Shown here: positions 37,903 to 47,362 of the stretch, in pieces
How the letters are laid out: each line of letters starts with the position of its first letter
How positions within the stretch are numbered: position 1 is the first letter of the stretch
Assembly (NCBI RefSeq): GCF_022655595.1
Contig: NZ_CP093379.1
Coordinates: 2,290,501-2,354,500 of the forward strand
Origin: Ignatzschineria rhizosphaerae
Lineage (GTDB): Bacteria > Pseudomonadota > Gammaproteobacteria > Cardiobacteriales > Wohlfahrtiimonadaceae
Direction: 5' to 3'
Length of the DNA stretch: 64,000 bases
The notes under the pieces: generated by a model
Seen by the model: the letters and a program-made list of their open reading frames with translations, nothing else
The model's database searches: none
Told to the model about the DNA's origin: nothing
Program-made: the position numbers and the translations under genes

Positions 37903-38688
37903 ATGACGTTAGTAACACTCAATATTGGACTCTATCTTTTGTCAACACTCTTCTTATTATGCGCTCTTTGTAAAAAGGGGCAAAATTGGTGTTTACAGCT
38001 GAGCTTTGTCACGCTAATTGCCGGTATCTTATCGCAAGGAACTCTTCTAAGCTACCAAATTGCTCAGGGCGACTTTGAACAAGTAAGTGCCATAGAAGCG
38101 CTCTCAGTTGCCGTATTTATCATGCTACTGATCATTATTCCCTATGTTAGAAGACATTTAAATACCGCTATAGGGCTCACCTTTTTTGCCACAATCGTGC
38201 AAGCCCTTTCACTCTTTCATACCAACGAAGTGAGCTTTAGCACCCCTTCTCCTTGGCTAAGTGCGCACATTTTAACCTCAATTGTCGCTTATGCAATTCT
38301 TTTAATGGCTTCTATTCAAGCACTTTTAGTCTACCTAAGAGATCGAGCATTGAAGCAAAAAAAATCAATAACGCACAAATTACCACCAATTATGCGGATG
38401 GAGTTACTGCTTTTTAGACTCCTTTTAATCGGTTTTATTGTGCTAACTATCAGTTTATTAACCAGTTTTGCATTCTTCGATCAATGGTTTAGCCCACACT
38501 TTATCCATAAAACGGTATTAACAGGGCTTGCGTGGATCTTATATGGAGGCATACTATTTGCCCATCATTATTATGGATTACGAGGAAAAGCTGCAACCAA
38601 GTTTATTCTCCTTACCGCCATTATTTTACTGCTTGGGATTACCGGTACTCGCTTAATTCAAGAATATATGTTTGCCGAGCCTCTTTAA
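37903..38688 (+). CDS. ypjD: CcsA/YpjD-family inner membrane protein
   Basis: 261 residues, about eight transmembrane segments, with paired His in LSAHILTSIVAYA and HFIHKTVLTGLAW, and HHYYGLRGK near the end. This matches the cytochrome c assembly (CcsA/CcmC-like) YpjD family usually found beside ffh. A role in haem handling is by family; direct function is unproven. It leads a tatC-containing pair. Confidence 0.87.
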   Translation: MTLVTLNIGLYLLSTLFLLCALCKKGQNWCLQLSFVTLIAGILSQGTLLSYQIAQGDFEQVSAIEALSVAVFIMLLIIIPYVRRHLNTAIGLTFFATIVQALSLFHTNEVSFSTPSPWLSAHILTSIVAYAILLMASIQALLVYLRDRALKQKKSITHKLPPIMRMELLLFRLLLIGFIVLTISLLTSFAFFDQWFSPHFIHKTVLTGLAWILYGGILFAHHYYGLRGKAATKFILLTAIILLLGITGTRLIQEYMFAEPL

Positions 38689-38708
38689 GCTTTAACCACG
38701 TTTAATAC

Positions 38709-39524
38709 ATGACCACTATGACCAATAGCAACAGCAATAGCACCTCTACTAAAGAACAGACCTTTATCCATCACCTTATTGAATTAAGAGATAGACTTAT
38801 TCGCGCGGGGATCGGGATTTTAATTGTCTTTGTTTGTCTTGTTTACTTCTCAAATGATATCTATCAATTTGTGGCAACACCTTTGCTTTCAGTCATTCCT
38901 GAAGGTGGAAAAATGATTGCAACAGATGTTATTGCCCCCTTTATTGTGCCAATTAAACTCACCCTTTGGGTCTCTTTCTTTATCGCCATTCCTTGGGTTT
39001 TATACCAAGTCTGGAGCTTTGTGGCCCCCGGGCTTTATCAGCATGAGAAAAAGGTCGCTTTCCCCATTATTTTTACTAGCGTTCTGCTCTTTTATCTTGG
39101 AATGGCTTTTGCTTACTACGCTGTGATGCCGGTGATGTTTAAGTTTCTGTCAGGCTCTGCGCCAAGCGGTGTTGAGATTGCAACGGATATCAGTAAATAT
39201 CTTTCCACTGTTCTTCGCTTATTCTTCTTCTTTGGCGTTGTTTTTGAAATACCGATTGTGCTAATTATTCTAGTCTCTCTACGTATTTTAAAAACCGAAA
39301 GTTTAACTAAAAAACGTCCCTACATTATAGTCGGTGTCTTTACGGTATCTGCCATTGCAACGCCACCAGATCCCTTCTCAATGATCATCTTTGCAACCGC
39401 TGCACTCCTTCTTTTTGAGATCGGACTCTATATCGGTAAACGTATTGAAAAACGCCGCGCAGAAAAAGGGGAAGATGAATCCCTTGAGACAAATCATGAA
39501 ATGACAGAAAAACCTCAAGAGTAA
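38709..39524 (+). CDS. tatC: Sec-independent translocase TatC
   Basis: 271 residues, six transmembrane helices. It opens with FIHHLIELRDRLIRAGI (HL-ELR-R), then PLLSVIPEGGKMIATDV, FVAPGLYQHEKK (conserved FAPGL-EK), and SAIATPPDPFSM near the fifth periplasmic loop. TatC binds twin-arginine signal peptides. The tail is charged and longer than usual. No tatA or tatB gene lies beside it, so they must be elsewhere. Confidence 0.95.
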   Translation: MTTMTNSNSNSTSTKEQTFIHHLIELRDRLIRAGIGILIVFVCLVYFSNDIYQFVATPLLSVIPEGGKMIATDVIAPFIVPIKLTLWVSFFIAIPWVLYQVWSFVAPGLYQHEKKVAFPIIFTSVLLFYLGMAFAYYAVMPVMFKFLSGSAPSGVEIATDISKYLSTVLRLFFFFGVVFEIPIVLIILVSLRILKTESLTKKRPYIIVGVFTVSAIATPPDPFSMIIFATAALLLFEIGLYIGKRIEKRRAEKGEDESLETNHEMTEKPQE

Positions 39525-39558
39525 TCTCTTAAACAGTTGCAAAAATCACCGATTTATC

Positions 39559-39587
39559 TGTGGATAAAGTTATAGAAGTGCTATAAT
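39559..39587 (+). promoter_or_regulatory. Predicted gltX promoter with DnaA box over the -35
   Basis: TATAAT at 39582-39587; the -35 position is occupied by TGTGGATAA (39559-39567), a perfect DnaA box, with about 17 bp between. DnaA regulation is inference. Confidence 0.45.
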
Positions 39588-39661
39588 AACAGGCTAAATA
39601 TCCGCATAAATCGGTTTTTTTTATTCATTTTTATTTAAAACGGACAGTGTGATCAATTATT

Positions 39662-41077
39662 ATGATTAAAACTCGCTTCGCCCCATCTCCAACGGGCTAT
39701 CTTCATATCGGTGGCGCAAGAACTGCGCTTTTTTCTCACCTTTTTGCGTTACATAACAAAGGGACTACAGTCCTTCGCATTGAAGATACTGACCTTGAAC
39801 GCTCAACACCTGAAGCTGTTGAAGCAATTATGGAGAGCTTAGCGTGGCTTGGCTTTGATTACGATGAAGGTCCTTACTATCAAACTAAACGTTTTGATCG
39901 TTATAAAGAGGTTGTCGAAGAGCTACTTGAAAAAGGTCACGCTTACTACTGCTACTGTACCCAAGAAGAGCTCGCAGAGATGCGTGCGGTGGCGGAAGCT
40001 AAAAAAGAGAAACCTCGTTACGATGGGACATGGCGCCCAGAGCCTGGGAAAACGCTTCCGACGATTCCTGAAGGTATTAAACCTGTTGTGCGCTTTAAAA
40101 ACCCACAAATGGGTGCTACAAGCTTCTCTGACCTTGTTCATGGCAATTTAAGTGTTCAAAACAGCGAACTTGATGACCTTATTATTGCTCGTGGTGATGG
40201 TTCTCCTACTTATAACTTCTGCGTGGTTGTGGATGATGTGGATATGGAAATTACCCATGTTATTCGCGGCGATGACCATATCAATAACACTTATCGTCAA
40301 GTTAATATATTTAAAGCGATGGGGAAACCTGTACCGCAATTTGCGCACCTTGCGATGATTCTTGGGGATGATGGGCAAAAACTCTCTAAACGTCATGGCG
40401 CCGTTGGCGTGATGGAATATTATGATCGCGGTTTCTTACCAGAAGCGGTAATTAACTACCTTGTGCGTTTAGGTTGGTCACATGGTGATCAGGAGATCTT
40501 CTCATGGGATGAGATGGTGCAATTCTTTGATCTTAAAAATGTGAACAAATCAGCAAGTGCATTTAACACATCAAAACTGCTCTGGCTCAATCAGCATTAT
40601 ATGATTGAGAAAAATCCCGCAGAACTTGCGCAGCTTCTTAAACCATTCCTTGCGAAAATCGGCGTAGCAACAGAAGATACACCAGCTTTTGATAACTTCT
40701 TAACAAAAGCGGTAGAAGCACACGTTAAACGTTCTGAAACATTAGTTGAGCTTGCGGAGATGATCAAATATCTCTTTATTGATGAGATCGAAATGGATGA
40801 ATCAGCTAAAGCTAAACAGATCACAGAAGCATCAAAACCTGTTCTTGAAGAGCTCGTTCGCCTTCTCTCTGCGCTGTCTGAGTGGGAGCCTGAAGTTCTT
40901 GATGCAGCCGTAAAACAAGTCACACAAAATCTTGAAGTAGGAATGGGAAAAGTGGGAATGCCACTGCGTACAGCTATTGTTGGCCGTACAAACTCACCAA
41001 ACTTAGATGAGACGCTTTACCTTGTTGGAAAAGAGCGTACGCTTGAGCGCCTTGAAAAAGCGATTGCAATGATCTAA
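39662..41077 (+). CDS. gltX: Glutamyl-tRNA synthetase
   Basis: 471 residues. Class I motifs: PSPTGYLHIGGARTALF (HIGH-like), VIRGDDHINNTYRQ and KLSKRHGAVGVME (KMSKS-like). The C-terminal alpha-helical anticodon domain ends ERTLERLEKAI. It charges tRNA-Glu with glutamate; whether it also serves tRNA-Gln cannot be told. Confidence 0.97.
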   Translation: MIKTRFAPSPTGYLHIGGARTALFSHLFALHNKGTTVLRIEDTDLERSTPEAVEAIMESLAWLGFDYDEGPYYQTKRFDRYKEVVEELLEKGHAYYCYCTQEELAEMRAVAEAKKEKPRYDGTWRPEPGKTLPTIPEGIKPVVRFKNPQMGATSFSDLVHGNLSVQNSELDDLIIARGDGSPTYNFCVVVDDVDMEITHVIRGDDHINNTYRQVNIFKAMGKPVPQFAHLAMILGDDGQKLSKRHGAVGVMEYYDRGFLPEAVINYLVRLGWSHGDQEIFSWDEMVQFFDLKNVNKSASAFNTSKLLWLNQHYMIEKNPAELAQLLKPFLAKIGVATEDTPAFDNFLTKAVEAHVKRSETLVELAEMIKYLFIDEIEMDESAKAKQITEASKPVLEELVRLLSALSEWEPEVLDAAVKQVTQNLEVGMGKVGMPLRTAIVGRTNSPNLDETLYLVGKERTLERLEKAIAMI

Positions 41078-41108
41078 GCTCATAAAGCTAAAGATAATTT
41101 ACAAATGC

Positions 41109-41141
41109 AAAAGCCCCGCAATTATCCATAGCGGGGCTTTT
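41109..41141 (+). terminator. Rho-independent terminator of gltX
   Basis: AAAAGCCCCGC pairs with GCGGGGCTTTT. Confidence 0.93.
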
Positions 41142-41171
41142 TATCGTCTCATCAAAAATTCAGGAAGAATC

Positions 41172-41612
41172 ATGGCTAAAGAAATTACGACAGTTGAAGC
41201 AATATTAGAAGATCAGTTACGTGTTAAAGTGAATGCACGTCAACACTCCATCATCTTAGATGAACCTAAAGAGTTTGGCAGTAGTGATGCCGGCATGACG
41301 CCCATTGAAGCGCTACTAGGTGCGCTTGGTGCTTGTAAATGTATTGTTGCTAAAAGCTATGCGAAAAAATTCAATGTCACCTTTACCGATATCTCTGTCA
41401 AAATTGATGGCGAGCTAGATACAGATGGTTTTTTAGGCTTAAATTCAGCAGCTAAAATCGGTCTTAGCCAAGTTAAAACCACTTATCGTTTTGAATCTTC
41501 ATCTAAAAAAGAGGATATTGAAGCCTTAGTCGCTTTTGTCGATCAAACTTGCCCTGTGGCAGACTCAATGCTTAATACTCCGGCATTAGAATCTGCAATT
41601 ACGATTGCTTAA
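41172..41612 (+). CDS. OsmC-family protein
   Basis: 146 residues. MTPIEALLGALGACKCIVAKSYAKK carries the first redox cysteine; the second lies in FVDQTCPVADSMLNT. This is the OsmC/Ohr fold; OsmC-type rather than Ohr is suggested but not certain. Possible role in organic peroxide or osmotic stress defence. Confidence 0.88.
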   Translation: MAKEITTVEAILEDQLRVKVNARQHSIILDEPKEFGSSDAGMTPIEALLGALGACKCIVAKSYAKKFNVTFTDISVKIDGELDTDGFLGLNSAAKIGLSQVKTTYRFESSSKKEDIEALVAFVDQTCPVADSMLNTPALESAITIA

Positions 41613-41634
41613 TAACCATTAACCAATTCTCATA

Positions 41635-41679
41635 TAAAAAAGCCCCTATTTTCAAGATTGATTGAAGATAGGGGCTTTT
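41635..41679. terminator. Terminator between osmC-like and rarA genes
   Basis: AGCCCCTATTTTC pairs with GAAGATAGGGGCT, flanked by A6 and T4. Convergent genes share it. Confidence 0.88.
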
Positions 41680-41726
41680 GTAAATCTCAAATCTCTTACT
41701 ATTTATCATTCATTAAATAAGCAGGC

Positions 41727-43055
41727 TTAACGTTGTCCTTTTCTTGCTTCTTCATCTAATGACTCAAGATATTTAAGCTTCTCACCAATCTGCTTTTCTA
41801 AACCTCGATTAGTCGGCTCGTACCATTTCATCTCTTGCATCCCTTCTGGGAAGTAATATTCCCCAGCGGCATAGGCACCTGGCTCATCATGCGCATAGCG
41901 GTAATGCTTGCCATGACCAAGTTCTGCCATAAGTTTTGTGGGTGCATTACGAAGATGAAACGGTACAGGGCGGGTTTGATCGCCGGCAACAAAGTGACGC
42001 GCAGCTTTTGCGGCTAAATAGCCGGCATTAGATTTTGCAGCGCAAGAGAGATAAATAACCGCCTGCGCTAAAGCTAAATCCCCTTCAGGGCTACCTAAGC
42101 GCTCATAGGTTGTTAGGGCATCTGTAGCAATTTGCGTGCCACGAGGATCGGCTAATCCCACATCTTCCCATGCAATCATTAGAATTCGGCGACCTAAATA
42201 ACGGGGATCAACACCACTTTCCATCATTAAGGAAAACCAATAGAGCGCGGCATCAGGGTCTGAGCCCCGAATCGATTTATGAAGCGCTGAGATCTGATCG
42301 TAAAAATAATCACCGCCTTTATCAAATTTCTTCGGCTGACTTGTTAAAGTCTTCTCTACAAGCGCTCGACTTACCATAACTTCATCATGGCTTTTAGCAA
42401 ACGTCAAAAGCTGCTGTAGTAAATTAAGAGAGCGCCTTCCATCACCGCCGGCATATTGAATGAGTAGCTCTCTACCAGTCTCTTCTATTGAAAACTCCGG
42501 ATAATAGCGTTCTAAGGCACGATCTATTAACTCTGAAATCGCAGCGTCATCAAGCGGTTCTAGCACATAAACAAAAGCTCGTGATAAAAGTGCTTGGTTA
42601 ATCTCAAAAGAGGGATTTTCTGTAGTTGCGCCAATAAAAGTGACTAAGCCTGATTCTACAAAAGGAAGTAGCGCATCTTGCTGCCCCTTATTAAACCGAT
42701 GAATCTCATCGATAAATAAAATGGTGCGTTTATCTTGTAACCGATAGCTTTCTGCCTCTTTAATCGCTTCACGGATCTCTTTAACCCCAGAGAAAACAGC
42801 AGAAAGGGAGATAAACTCCGCATCGAAGGCTTGTGCTACTAAATTGGCAATGGTGGTCTTACCAACACCAGGCGGACCCCAAAAGATCATCGAATGCGGC
42901 ACGCCACCTTTAAAGGCTTCATAAAGTGGCTTTCCCTCGCCTAAAAGATGTTTTTGCCCCACAACATCGCTTAATTGTTTCGGACGTGCTAAATCTGCTA
43001 AAGGTGAGAACTTAAGATTCGCCTCTTCAATCAGATTATCAAACAGATCACTCAT
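41727..43055 (-). CDS. rarA: Replication-associated recombination protein A
   Basis: 442 residues. AAA+ core: [15 protein letters not shown] (Walker A), [16 protein letters not shown] (Walker B), [18 protein letters not shown] (sensor 1). The C-terminal tetramerisation region includes [15 protein letters not shown] and the family's conserved YFP-GM sequence. It acts at stalled replication forks. Its start overlaps the lolA stop as TAATG. Confidence 0.96.
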   Translation of the reverse strand: MSDLFDNLIEEANLKFSPLADLARPKQLSDVVGQKHLLGEGKPLYEAFKGGVPHSMIFWGPPGVGKTTIANLVAQAFDAEFISLSAVFSGVKEIREAIKEAESYRLQDKRTILFIDEIHRFNKGQQDALLPFVESGLVTFIGATTENPSFEINQALLSRAFVYVLEPLDDAAISELIDRALERYYPEFSIEETGRELLIQYAGGDGRRSLNLLQQLLTFAKSHDEVMVSRALVEKTLTSQPKKFDKGGDYFYDQISALHKSIRGSDPDAALYWFSLMMESGVDPRYLGRRILMIAWEDVGLADPRGTQIATDALTTYERLGSPEGDLALAQAVIYLSCAAKSNAGYLAAKAARHFVAGDQTRPVPFHLRNAPTKLMAELGHGKHYRYAHDEPGAYAAGEYYFPEGMQEMKWYEPTNRGLEKQIGEKLKYLESLDEEARKGQR

Positions 43056-43741
43056 TACTTTGTCTCATTAATGATATCGACATCTTTAGGAATCGAAAAA
43101 TCAAAAACTGAAGAATCAACAGGCTTATTCTCTACCACGCTTCTCATCACAAAAGAGATCGTTTGCCCAGTCACATCTTCGACTTTAAAGGAGTAGATTT
43201 TACGATTCGCAAAAATAAGCTGAATATCTGTAATTTGCATATCACCACTTTGTACCTTAGGTGTTAAAAGATATTCTCTGCGATCACGAACTGTTTTAAT
43301 ATTAAAATTTTGATCTAACGTTTTATCACTTAATAATATTTGTAAAACAGGATTGTTAACAACCTCTTTTACCGGCTTAATAATGACCTGCATTAAGTCC
43401 ACATCGTAGAACCAAAATTTGCTACCATCACTGACTAAAATTTGATGATAAGGCTTTGTATAATCAAACAAAAACTTAGGCCCCTGGAGCTTATTATTCA
43501 AATTCCCTTTAGCTGATTGTGCCCCGTTATCTTGCTCTTTAGTAGAAGGCTCTTTTTCAATAATTAACTGTCCAGAAGTTGTGTCTTCACGATCTTTAGT
43601 GATAATCTCTTGTGTGAAGTTTGCCTCTAGCGTCTGAAAATTTTTGAAATAATCGACAACAAACCGCTGATCTGCAAGTGCTCCCATAGGTGCCATTGTC
43701 ATCACTGCCGGTAAGATTATTTTTAAGATATTTTTCATCAT
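43055..43741 (-). CDS. lolA: Outer-membrane lipoprotein carrier LolA
   Basis: 228 residues. Signal peptide to about residue 23 (ending GALA-D), then the LolA fold: QTLEANFTQEI, FLFDYTKPYHQILVSDGSKFWFYDVDLMQVIIKP, and a C-terminal FDFSIPKDVDII. A Gly/Asn/Gln-rich insertion follows the GQLIIEKEPS strand. It ferries lipoproteins across the periplasm to LolB. It is cotranscribed with rarA. Confidence 0.93.
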   Translation of the reverse strand: MMKNILKIILPAVMTMAPMGALADQRFVVDYFKNFQTLEANFTQEIITKDREDTTSGQLIIEKEPSTKEQDNGAQSAKGNLNNKLQGPKFLFDYTKPYHQILVSDGSKFWFYDVDLMQVIIKPVKEVVNNPVLQILLSDKTLDQNFNIKTVRDRREYLLTPKVQSGDMQITDIQLIFANRKIYSFKVEDVTGQTISFVMRSVVENKPVDSSVFDFSIPKDVDIINETK

Positions 43742-44015
43742 AGATGCCAGCCTTTGGTTAATTTCTACAAAGTTTTAGATAAGTGAGTATAGCAGATCAA
43801 CCCTTGTTATAGAATCATCAAAAGGGATAAAACCTAATGATTCTAGGGCGATAACAATCGGGGTCTTGCCATATTTTTATTTTTTATCGTTATTGACCTA
43901 ATGGAAATAGTTTTGAACCATATTTACCAAATATGTCTTCATATCAATTTCTGATTAGCTAATAAAACAGGATATTAAAAATTTTATAACAAATTAAATT
44001 TATAGGAGTCACCTA

Positions 44016-45278
44016 ATGATAAGCTCAAACATGATATCGTTCGATGTCTATGGCACGATGGTCATGGCCTGTTTAACCCTTCTTCTAGGCCGTATCGTTG
44101 TTGCAAAAATCCCCGCACTAGACAAATTTACAATTCCAAGCCCTGTAGCTGGTGGTTTACTTGTTGCTTTTACCATCTTAATTCTTAAGAGCTATTTCGA
44201 TTTTGAAGTTAAATTCGATACCGTGTTACAAACCCCTTTAATGCTCATGTTCTTTGCAACTATCGGGCTCAATGCTAACTTTAGAAGCCTTCTTTCTGGC
44301 GGGCTTTCGCTTGTGATCTTCCTTTTAGTGGTGGTACTTTTCTTAATCATTCAAAATGGCGTGGGCGTTGGGCTTGCCTCAGCACTTGGACTTGATCCTT
44401 TAATGGGGCTTCTCGCAGGTTCAATTACCCTTTCAGGAGGACATGGAACAGGGGCCGCTTGGGGAGATGTCTTCTCTAAACAATATGGATTTGCTAATGC
44501 AACAGAGCTTGCTATGGCTTGTGCAACCTTTGGTTTAGTCTTAGGAGGGCTCGTAGGTGGTCCTGTTGCAAGATTCTTACTTCGTAAACGCCAACCTGAA
44601 CTTGATAATGAAATCTTAAATAGTAAACCGGAAGAAGCTTCTGATAACATTACCGCTTTTGAACAACCTCGCCGTAGCCGCCGTATCACGTCAACAGCGC
44701 TTCTTGAGACGATTACCATGGTTTTAATCTCTATTGCCTTAGGTTCTTTGATTTCAGAAGCTCTAAGCACTACAAAATTTGCATTACCGACCTTTGTTTG
44801 TGTACTTTTTGTAGGGGTTATTATCAATAATGCTCTATCACTTATTAGCAAGCAGATCATTTTTGAGCGCTCAGTTTCTATTGTCGGTAATGTGAGCTTA
44901 TCACTCTTTTTAGCTATGGCACTTATGAGCCTTAAACTCTGGGAGCTTAAATCACTCGCTGTACCAATGATTATTATCCTTGCCGTACAAGCTTGCTTCA
45001 TGGCACTTTATGCGATTTTTATAACCTATACAGTAATGGGTAAAAATTTAGATGGTGCAGTATTTGCAGCAGGTCACTGTGGATTTGGTTTAGGGGCAAC
45101 CCCCACTGCAATTGCCAACATGCAAGCAGTGACAGAGCGTTTTGGTCCATCACCTAAAGCATTCTTAGTGGTTCCGATGGTAGGAGCATTCTTTATAGAC
45201 CTTGTGAACGTCATCGTCATTAAGCTCTATCTCTTATTACCGATCTTTCCACAAGTAGCCGTCACTGCTGGTAGCTAG
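44016..45278 (+). CDS. gltS: Sodium/glutamate symporter GltS
   Basis: 420 residues, with about ten or more helices and two re-entrant loops: IPSPVAGGLLVA, SITLSGGHGTGAAWGDVF, and AAGHCGFGLGATPTAIANM. These GGHGTGAA and GFGLG motifs are the ESS/GltS signatures. It imports glutamate with sodium. RBS AGGAG precedes the start. Confidence 0.95.
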   Translation: MISSNMISFDVYGTMVMACLTLLLGRIVVAKIPALDKFTIPSPVAGGLLVAFTILILKSYFDFEVKFDTVLQTPLMLMFFATIGLNANFRSLLSGGLSLVIFLLVVVLFLIIQNGVGVGLASALGLDPLMGLLAGSITLSGGHGTGAAWGDVFSKQYGFANATELAMACATFGLVLGGLVGGPVARFLLRKRQPELDNEILNSKPEEASDNITAFEQPRRSRRITSTALLETITMVLISIALGSLISEALSTTKFALPTFVCVLFVGVIINNALSLISKQIIFERSVSIVGNVSLSLFLAMALMSLKLWELKSLAVPMIIILAVQACFMALYAIFITYTVMGKNLDGAVFAAGHCGFGLGATPTAIANMQAVTERFGPSPKAFLVVPMVGAFFIDLVNVIVIKLYLLLPIFPQVAVTAGS

Positions 45279-45305
45279 TTCTTTATAAAATACAAACTAA
45301 CAATC

Positions 45306-45344
45306 AAAAAATCCCGTGATCAAACTGATTGCGGGATTTTTTTG
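45306..45344 (+). terminator. Rho-independent terminator of gltS
   Basis: AAAAAATCCCG pairs with CGGGATTTTTT around a loop including TGATCA. Confidence 0.9.
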
Positions 45345-45369
45345 ATCTCCAAGTGCAGCAATAGATGAC

Positions 45370-45582
45370 TATAGTAAAATTGGTTTATGAAAAGCAAGGC
45401 TTAACCAGCTGGCACGGGATTTTAGAGTCGATTCGGTTTAAGAAAAACTATCTTAAAAGTAAAAACAGGACAACGGGGGAATCAAATCAGCTTGTACGAT
45501 ACCAAATAGAATGGTTTTTGCACTTATCATAACTGGTGCGCCGGCAATCTGGCTCAGTCACTTTTAAACCGATTTTACGATA
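45370..45582. repeat. MITE-like element with IS630-type ends
   Basis: Left end TATAGTAAAATTGGTTTATG and right end complement of TATCGTAAAATCGGTTTAAA match each other and the IS630 ends. No coding capacity. A TGCGCCGGCAAT word lies inside at 45538-45549. Confidence 0.6.
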
Positions 45583-45738
45583 GAAAACATACGAAACATT
45601 CCCTCTATCCTTGCATAAATCTATAAAAATACGTATTAAACAGCACTTACAAAATGCCGGACAGCACATATTTCTGATTATTAATAGCCGATTCGCCGGC
45701 ATTTCAATCAGCCTGTTTTGAACCTATTTCACTATATA
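45423..45738. repeat. Second overlapping IS630-type inverted-end relic
   Basis: Left end TAGAGTCGATTCGGTTTAAG starts inside the previous element; right end is the complement of TATATAGTGAAATAGGTTCA. An inverted pair of the AATGCCGG word (45653-45660 and 45696-45703) lies within. It looks like two or more nested decayed elements. No gene is seen between 45279 and 45823. Confidence 0.45.
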
Positions 45739-45823
45739 AAGATGTCATAGTAGATATTCAATGATAGAACGTGATAAAAACTCATAACACGAGCTTCATC
45801 TTAAACGACACATTTTGAATAAT

Positions 45824-46510
45824 TTAAGCGTCTACACTAGAAAATAGATTCACAATTGGTAATAACTCAAGCATATCACTGATGACATAAGTAGGATTCT
45901 CTGCTGTAATTGATCGCCCAAAGTTATAACCATAGGTTACCCCTATCGTTTGTACGCCTGCATCTTTTGCCGAATCAATATCATTACGAGAATCCCCAAC
46001 AAATAGTAATTCTTCTTGACGAAGTCCAAAATGACCTAGTGTTAAGAAAATGGGTGCTGGGTGAGGCTTTCTCGCAGCAACATCATCAGCGCCTAAAACG
46101 AGATCAAAATAATCTGTCATTTTGAGTTCAGCTAGTAAAGTGGGCAGAAAACGTGAAGGTTTATTGGTAATAAGCGCTAATTGATAGCCTTCCGATTTTA
46201 ATGCCTCTAACGTTTCATATACATGAGGATATACTTCGCTCCCTTTTTTTAGGATCTCAGTATAAAATTTTGTGAAGAGCGCAAACCCTGCTTCAAACTT
46301 CTGAATACCGGCTGATGGATCAATATGTTTTAGCGCCGTTTCTACTAAATTAATTGCGCCATGACCGATCCAAACAGAAACCTGATTAAAGCCAACAGGC
46401 TCATAGCCTAACTCTACCAAAGTCTGATCAACGGCTTCAGCTAATCCCTTTGCACTATTAATTAAAGTCCCGTCTAAATCAAAAGCGACTGCTTTTACTG
46501 CTAAATTCAT
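45824..46510 (-). CDS. gph: Phosphoglycolate phosphatase (HAD)
   Basis: 228 residues. Motif I is VAFDLDGTLINSAKGLAEAVD, the cap domain follows, motif II is ALITNKPSRFL, motif III K in ARKPHPAP, motif IV FVGDSRNDIDSAKDAG, with VTYGYNFG near the end. Gph removes phosphoglycolate formed from repair of oxidised DNA. Assignment of substrate is by family. Confidence 0.9.
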   Translation of the reverse strand: MNLAVKAVAFDLDGTLINSAKGLAEAVDQTLVELGYEPVGFNQVSVWIGHGAINLVETALKHIDPSAGIQKFEAGFALFTKFYTEILKKGSEVYPHVYETLEALKSEGYQLALITNKPSRFLPTLLAELKMTDYFDLVLGADDVAARKPHPAPIFLTLGHFGLRQEELLFVGDSRNDIDSAKDAGVQTIGVTYGYNFGRSITAENPTYVISDMLELLPIVNLFSSVDA

Positions 46511-46858
46511 GCTCGTCTCCTAAAACTGTCGTAGTGAAACTAGTAATGAAAAATTTTCATGCGCATATTGTAAGCGAAATAATTTTAAAATCATAAAAAG
46601 CCATTAAAAAAACACTACTGTTTCTTTTATTGATAAGAAAACTATTTATAAAAATATGCCGAATAAAACCTTTCTAGTATAAAAATCACGTGCCACAAAA
46701 ACTGCAGAAACATTTACTTAAGATAAATATCAGCATGATTTTCAAAATTTACATGTTAAAACTGTTAACCACTCGATTTTTAAAGAACATTTAGGTATAT
46801 TGCCCTTTTACCGAACAGCTCGGTACTCATTTCAATCTTGCATGGAGATCGCGTAACA
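46511..46858. other. Intergenic region between gph and yjdM
   Basis: AT-rich divergent promoter region of about 350 bp with no recognised element. GGAGATCG before 46859 is a weak ribosome site. Confidence 0.45.
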
Positions 46859-47197
46859 ATGCATAACTTACCGCCTTGCCCACAATGTGGAATGGAACAT
46901 ACTTATACCGACACTGAGTTTTACTTTTGCCCAGATTGTGGCAATGAATGGTCTACTAAAGAAGAAGCACCCAAAGAAGAGACGGGCTTAACCGCTCGTG
47001 ATGCACACGGAACACCACTCGTTGATGGTGACTCTGTTACTGTCATTAAAGATCTTAAAGTGCGTGGATCATCAATGGTCATCAAACAAGGTACTTTAAT
47101 TAAAGGTATTCGCATCATCGAAGGCGATCACGATATTGACTGTAAAGTCAATGGCACAAGCCTTCAGCTTAAATCTGAGTTTATGAAAAAAGCTTAA
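46859..47197 (+). CDS. yjdM: PhnA/YjdM-family zinc-ribbon protein
   Basis: 112 residues from ATG at 46859; the frame extends upstream to 46838 but conservation starts at LPPCPQCG. Zinc ribbon CPQC and CPDCGNEW, then the PhnA domain (DAHGTPLVDGDSVTVIKDLKVRGSS, VKQGT-like IKQGTLIKGIRI). Despite the name, no phosphonoacetate hydrolase activity is implied. A terminator follows. Confidence 0.93.
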   Translation: MHNLPPCPQCGMEHTYTDTEFYFCPDCGNEWSTKEEAPKEETGLTARDAHGTPLVDGDSVTVIKDLKVRGSSMVIKQGTLIKGIRIIEGDHDIDCKVNGTSLQLKSEFMKKA

Positions 47198-47229
47198 ATA
47201 TCTGCATCTAGTTAATACTTAGATCTATC

Positions 47230-47258
47230 AAACCCCATTCATATCTGTCTGGGGTTTT
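47230..47258 (+). terminator. Terminator of yjdM
   Basis: AAACCCC pairs with GGGGTTT across 14 bases, followed by a T-rich stretch. Confidence 0.75.
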
Positions 47259-47362
47259 ATTTTTCTCTAGGGATTGTTGAACATTGACACATAACCTATT
47301 GTTTTTACTGAAAAAATTCATTTTCATTAATTTTAAAAAATGACTCAAAAGTATTGGTTATT

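Noticed and set aside
39923-40923. Several minus-strand frames inside gltX
   Set aside because: Shadow frames of a strongly conserved gene with no start signals.
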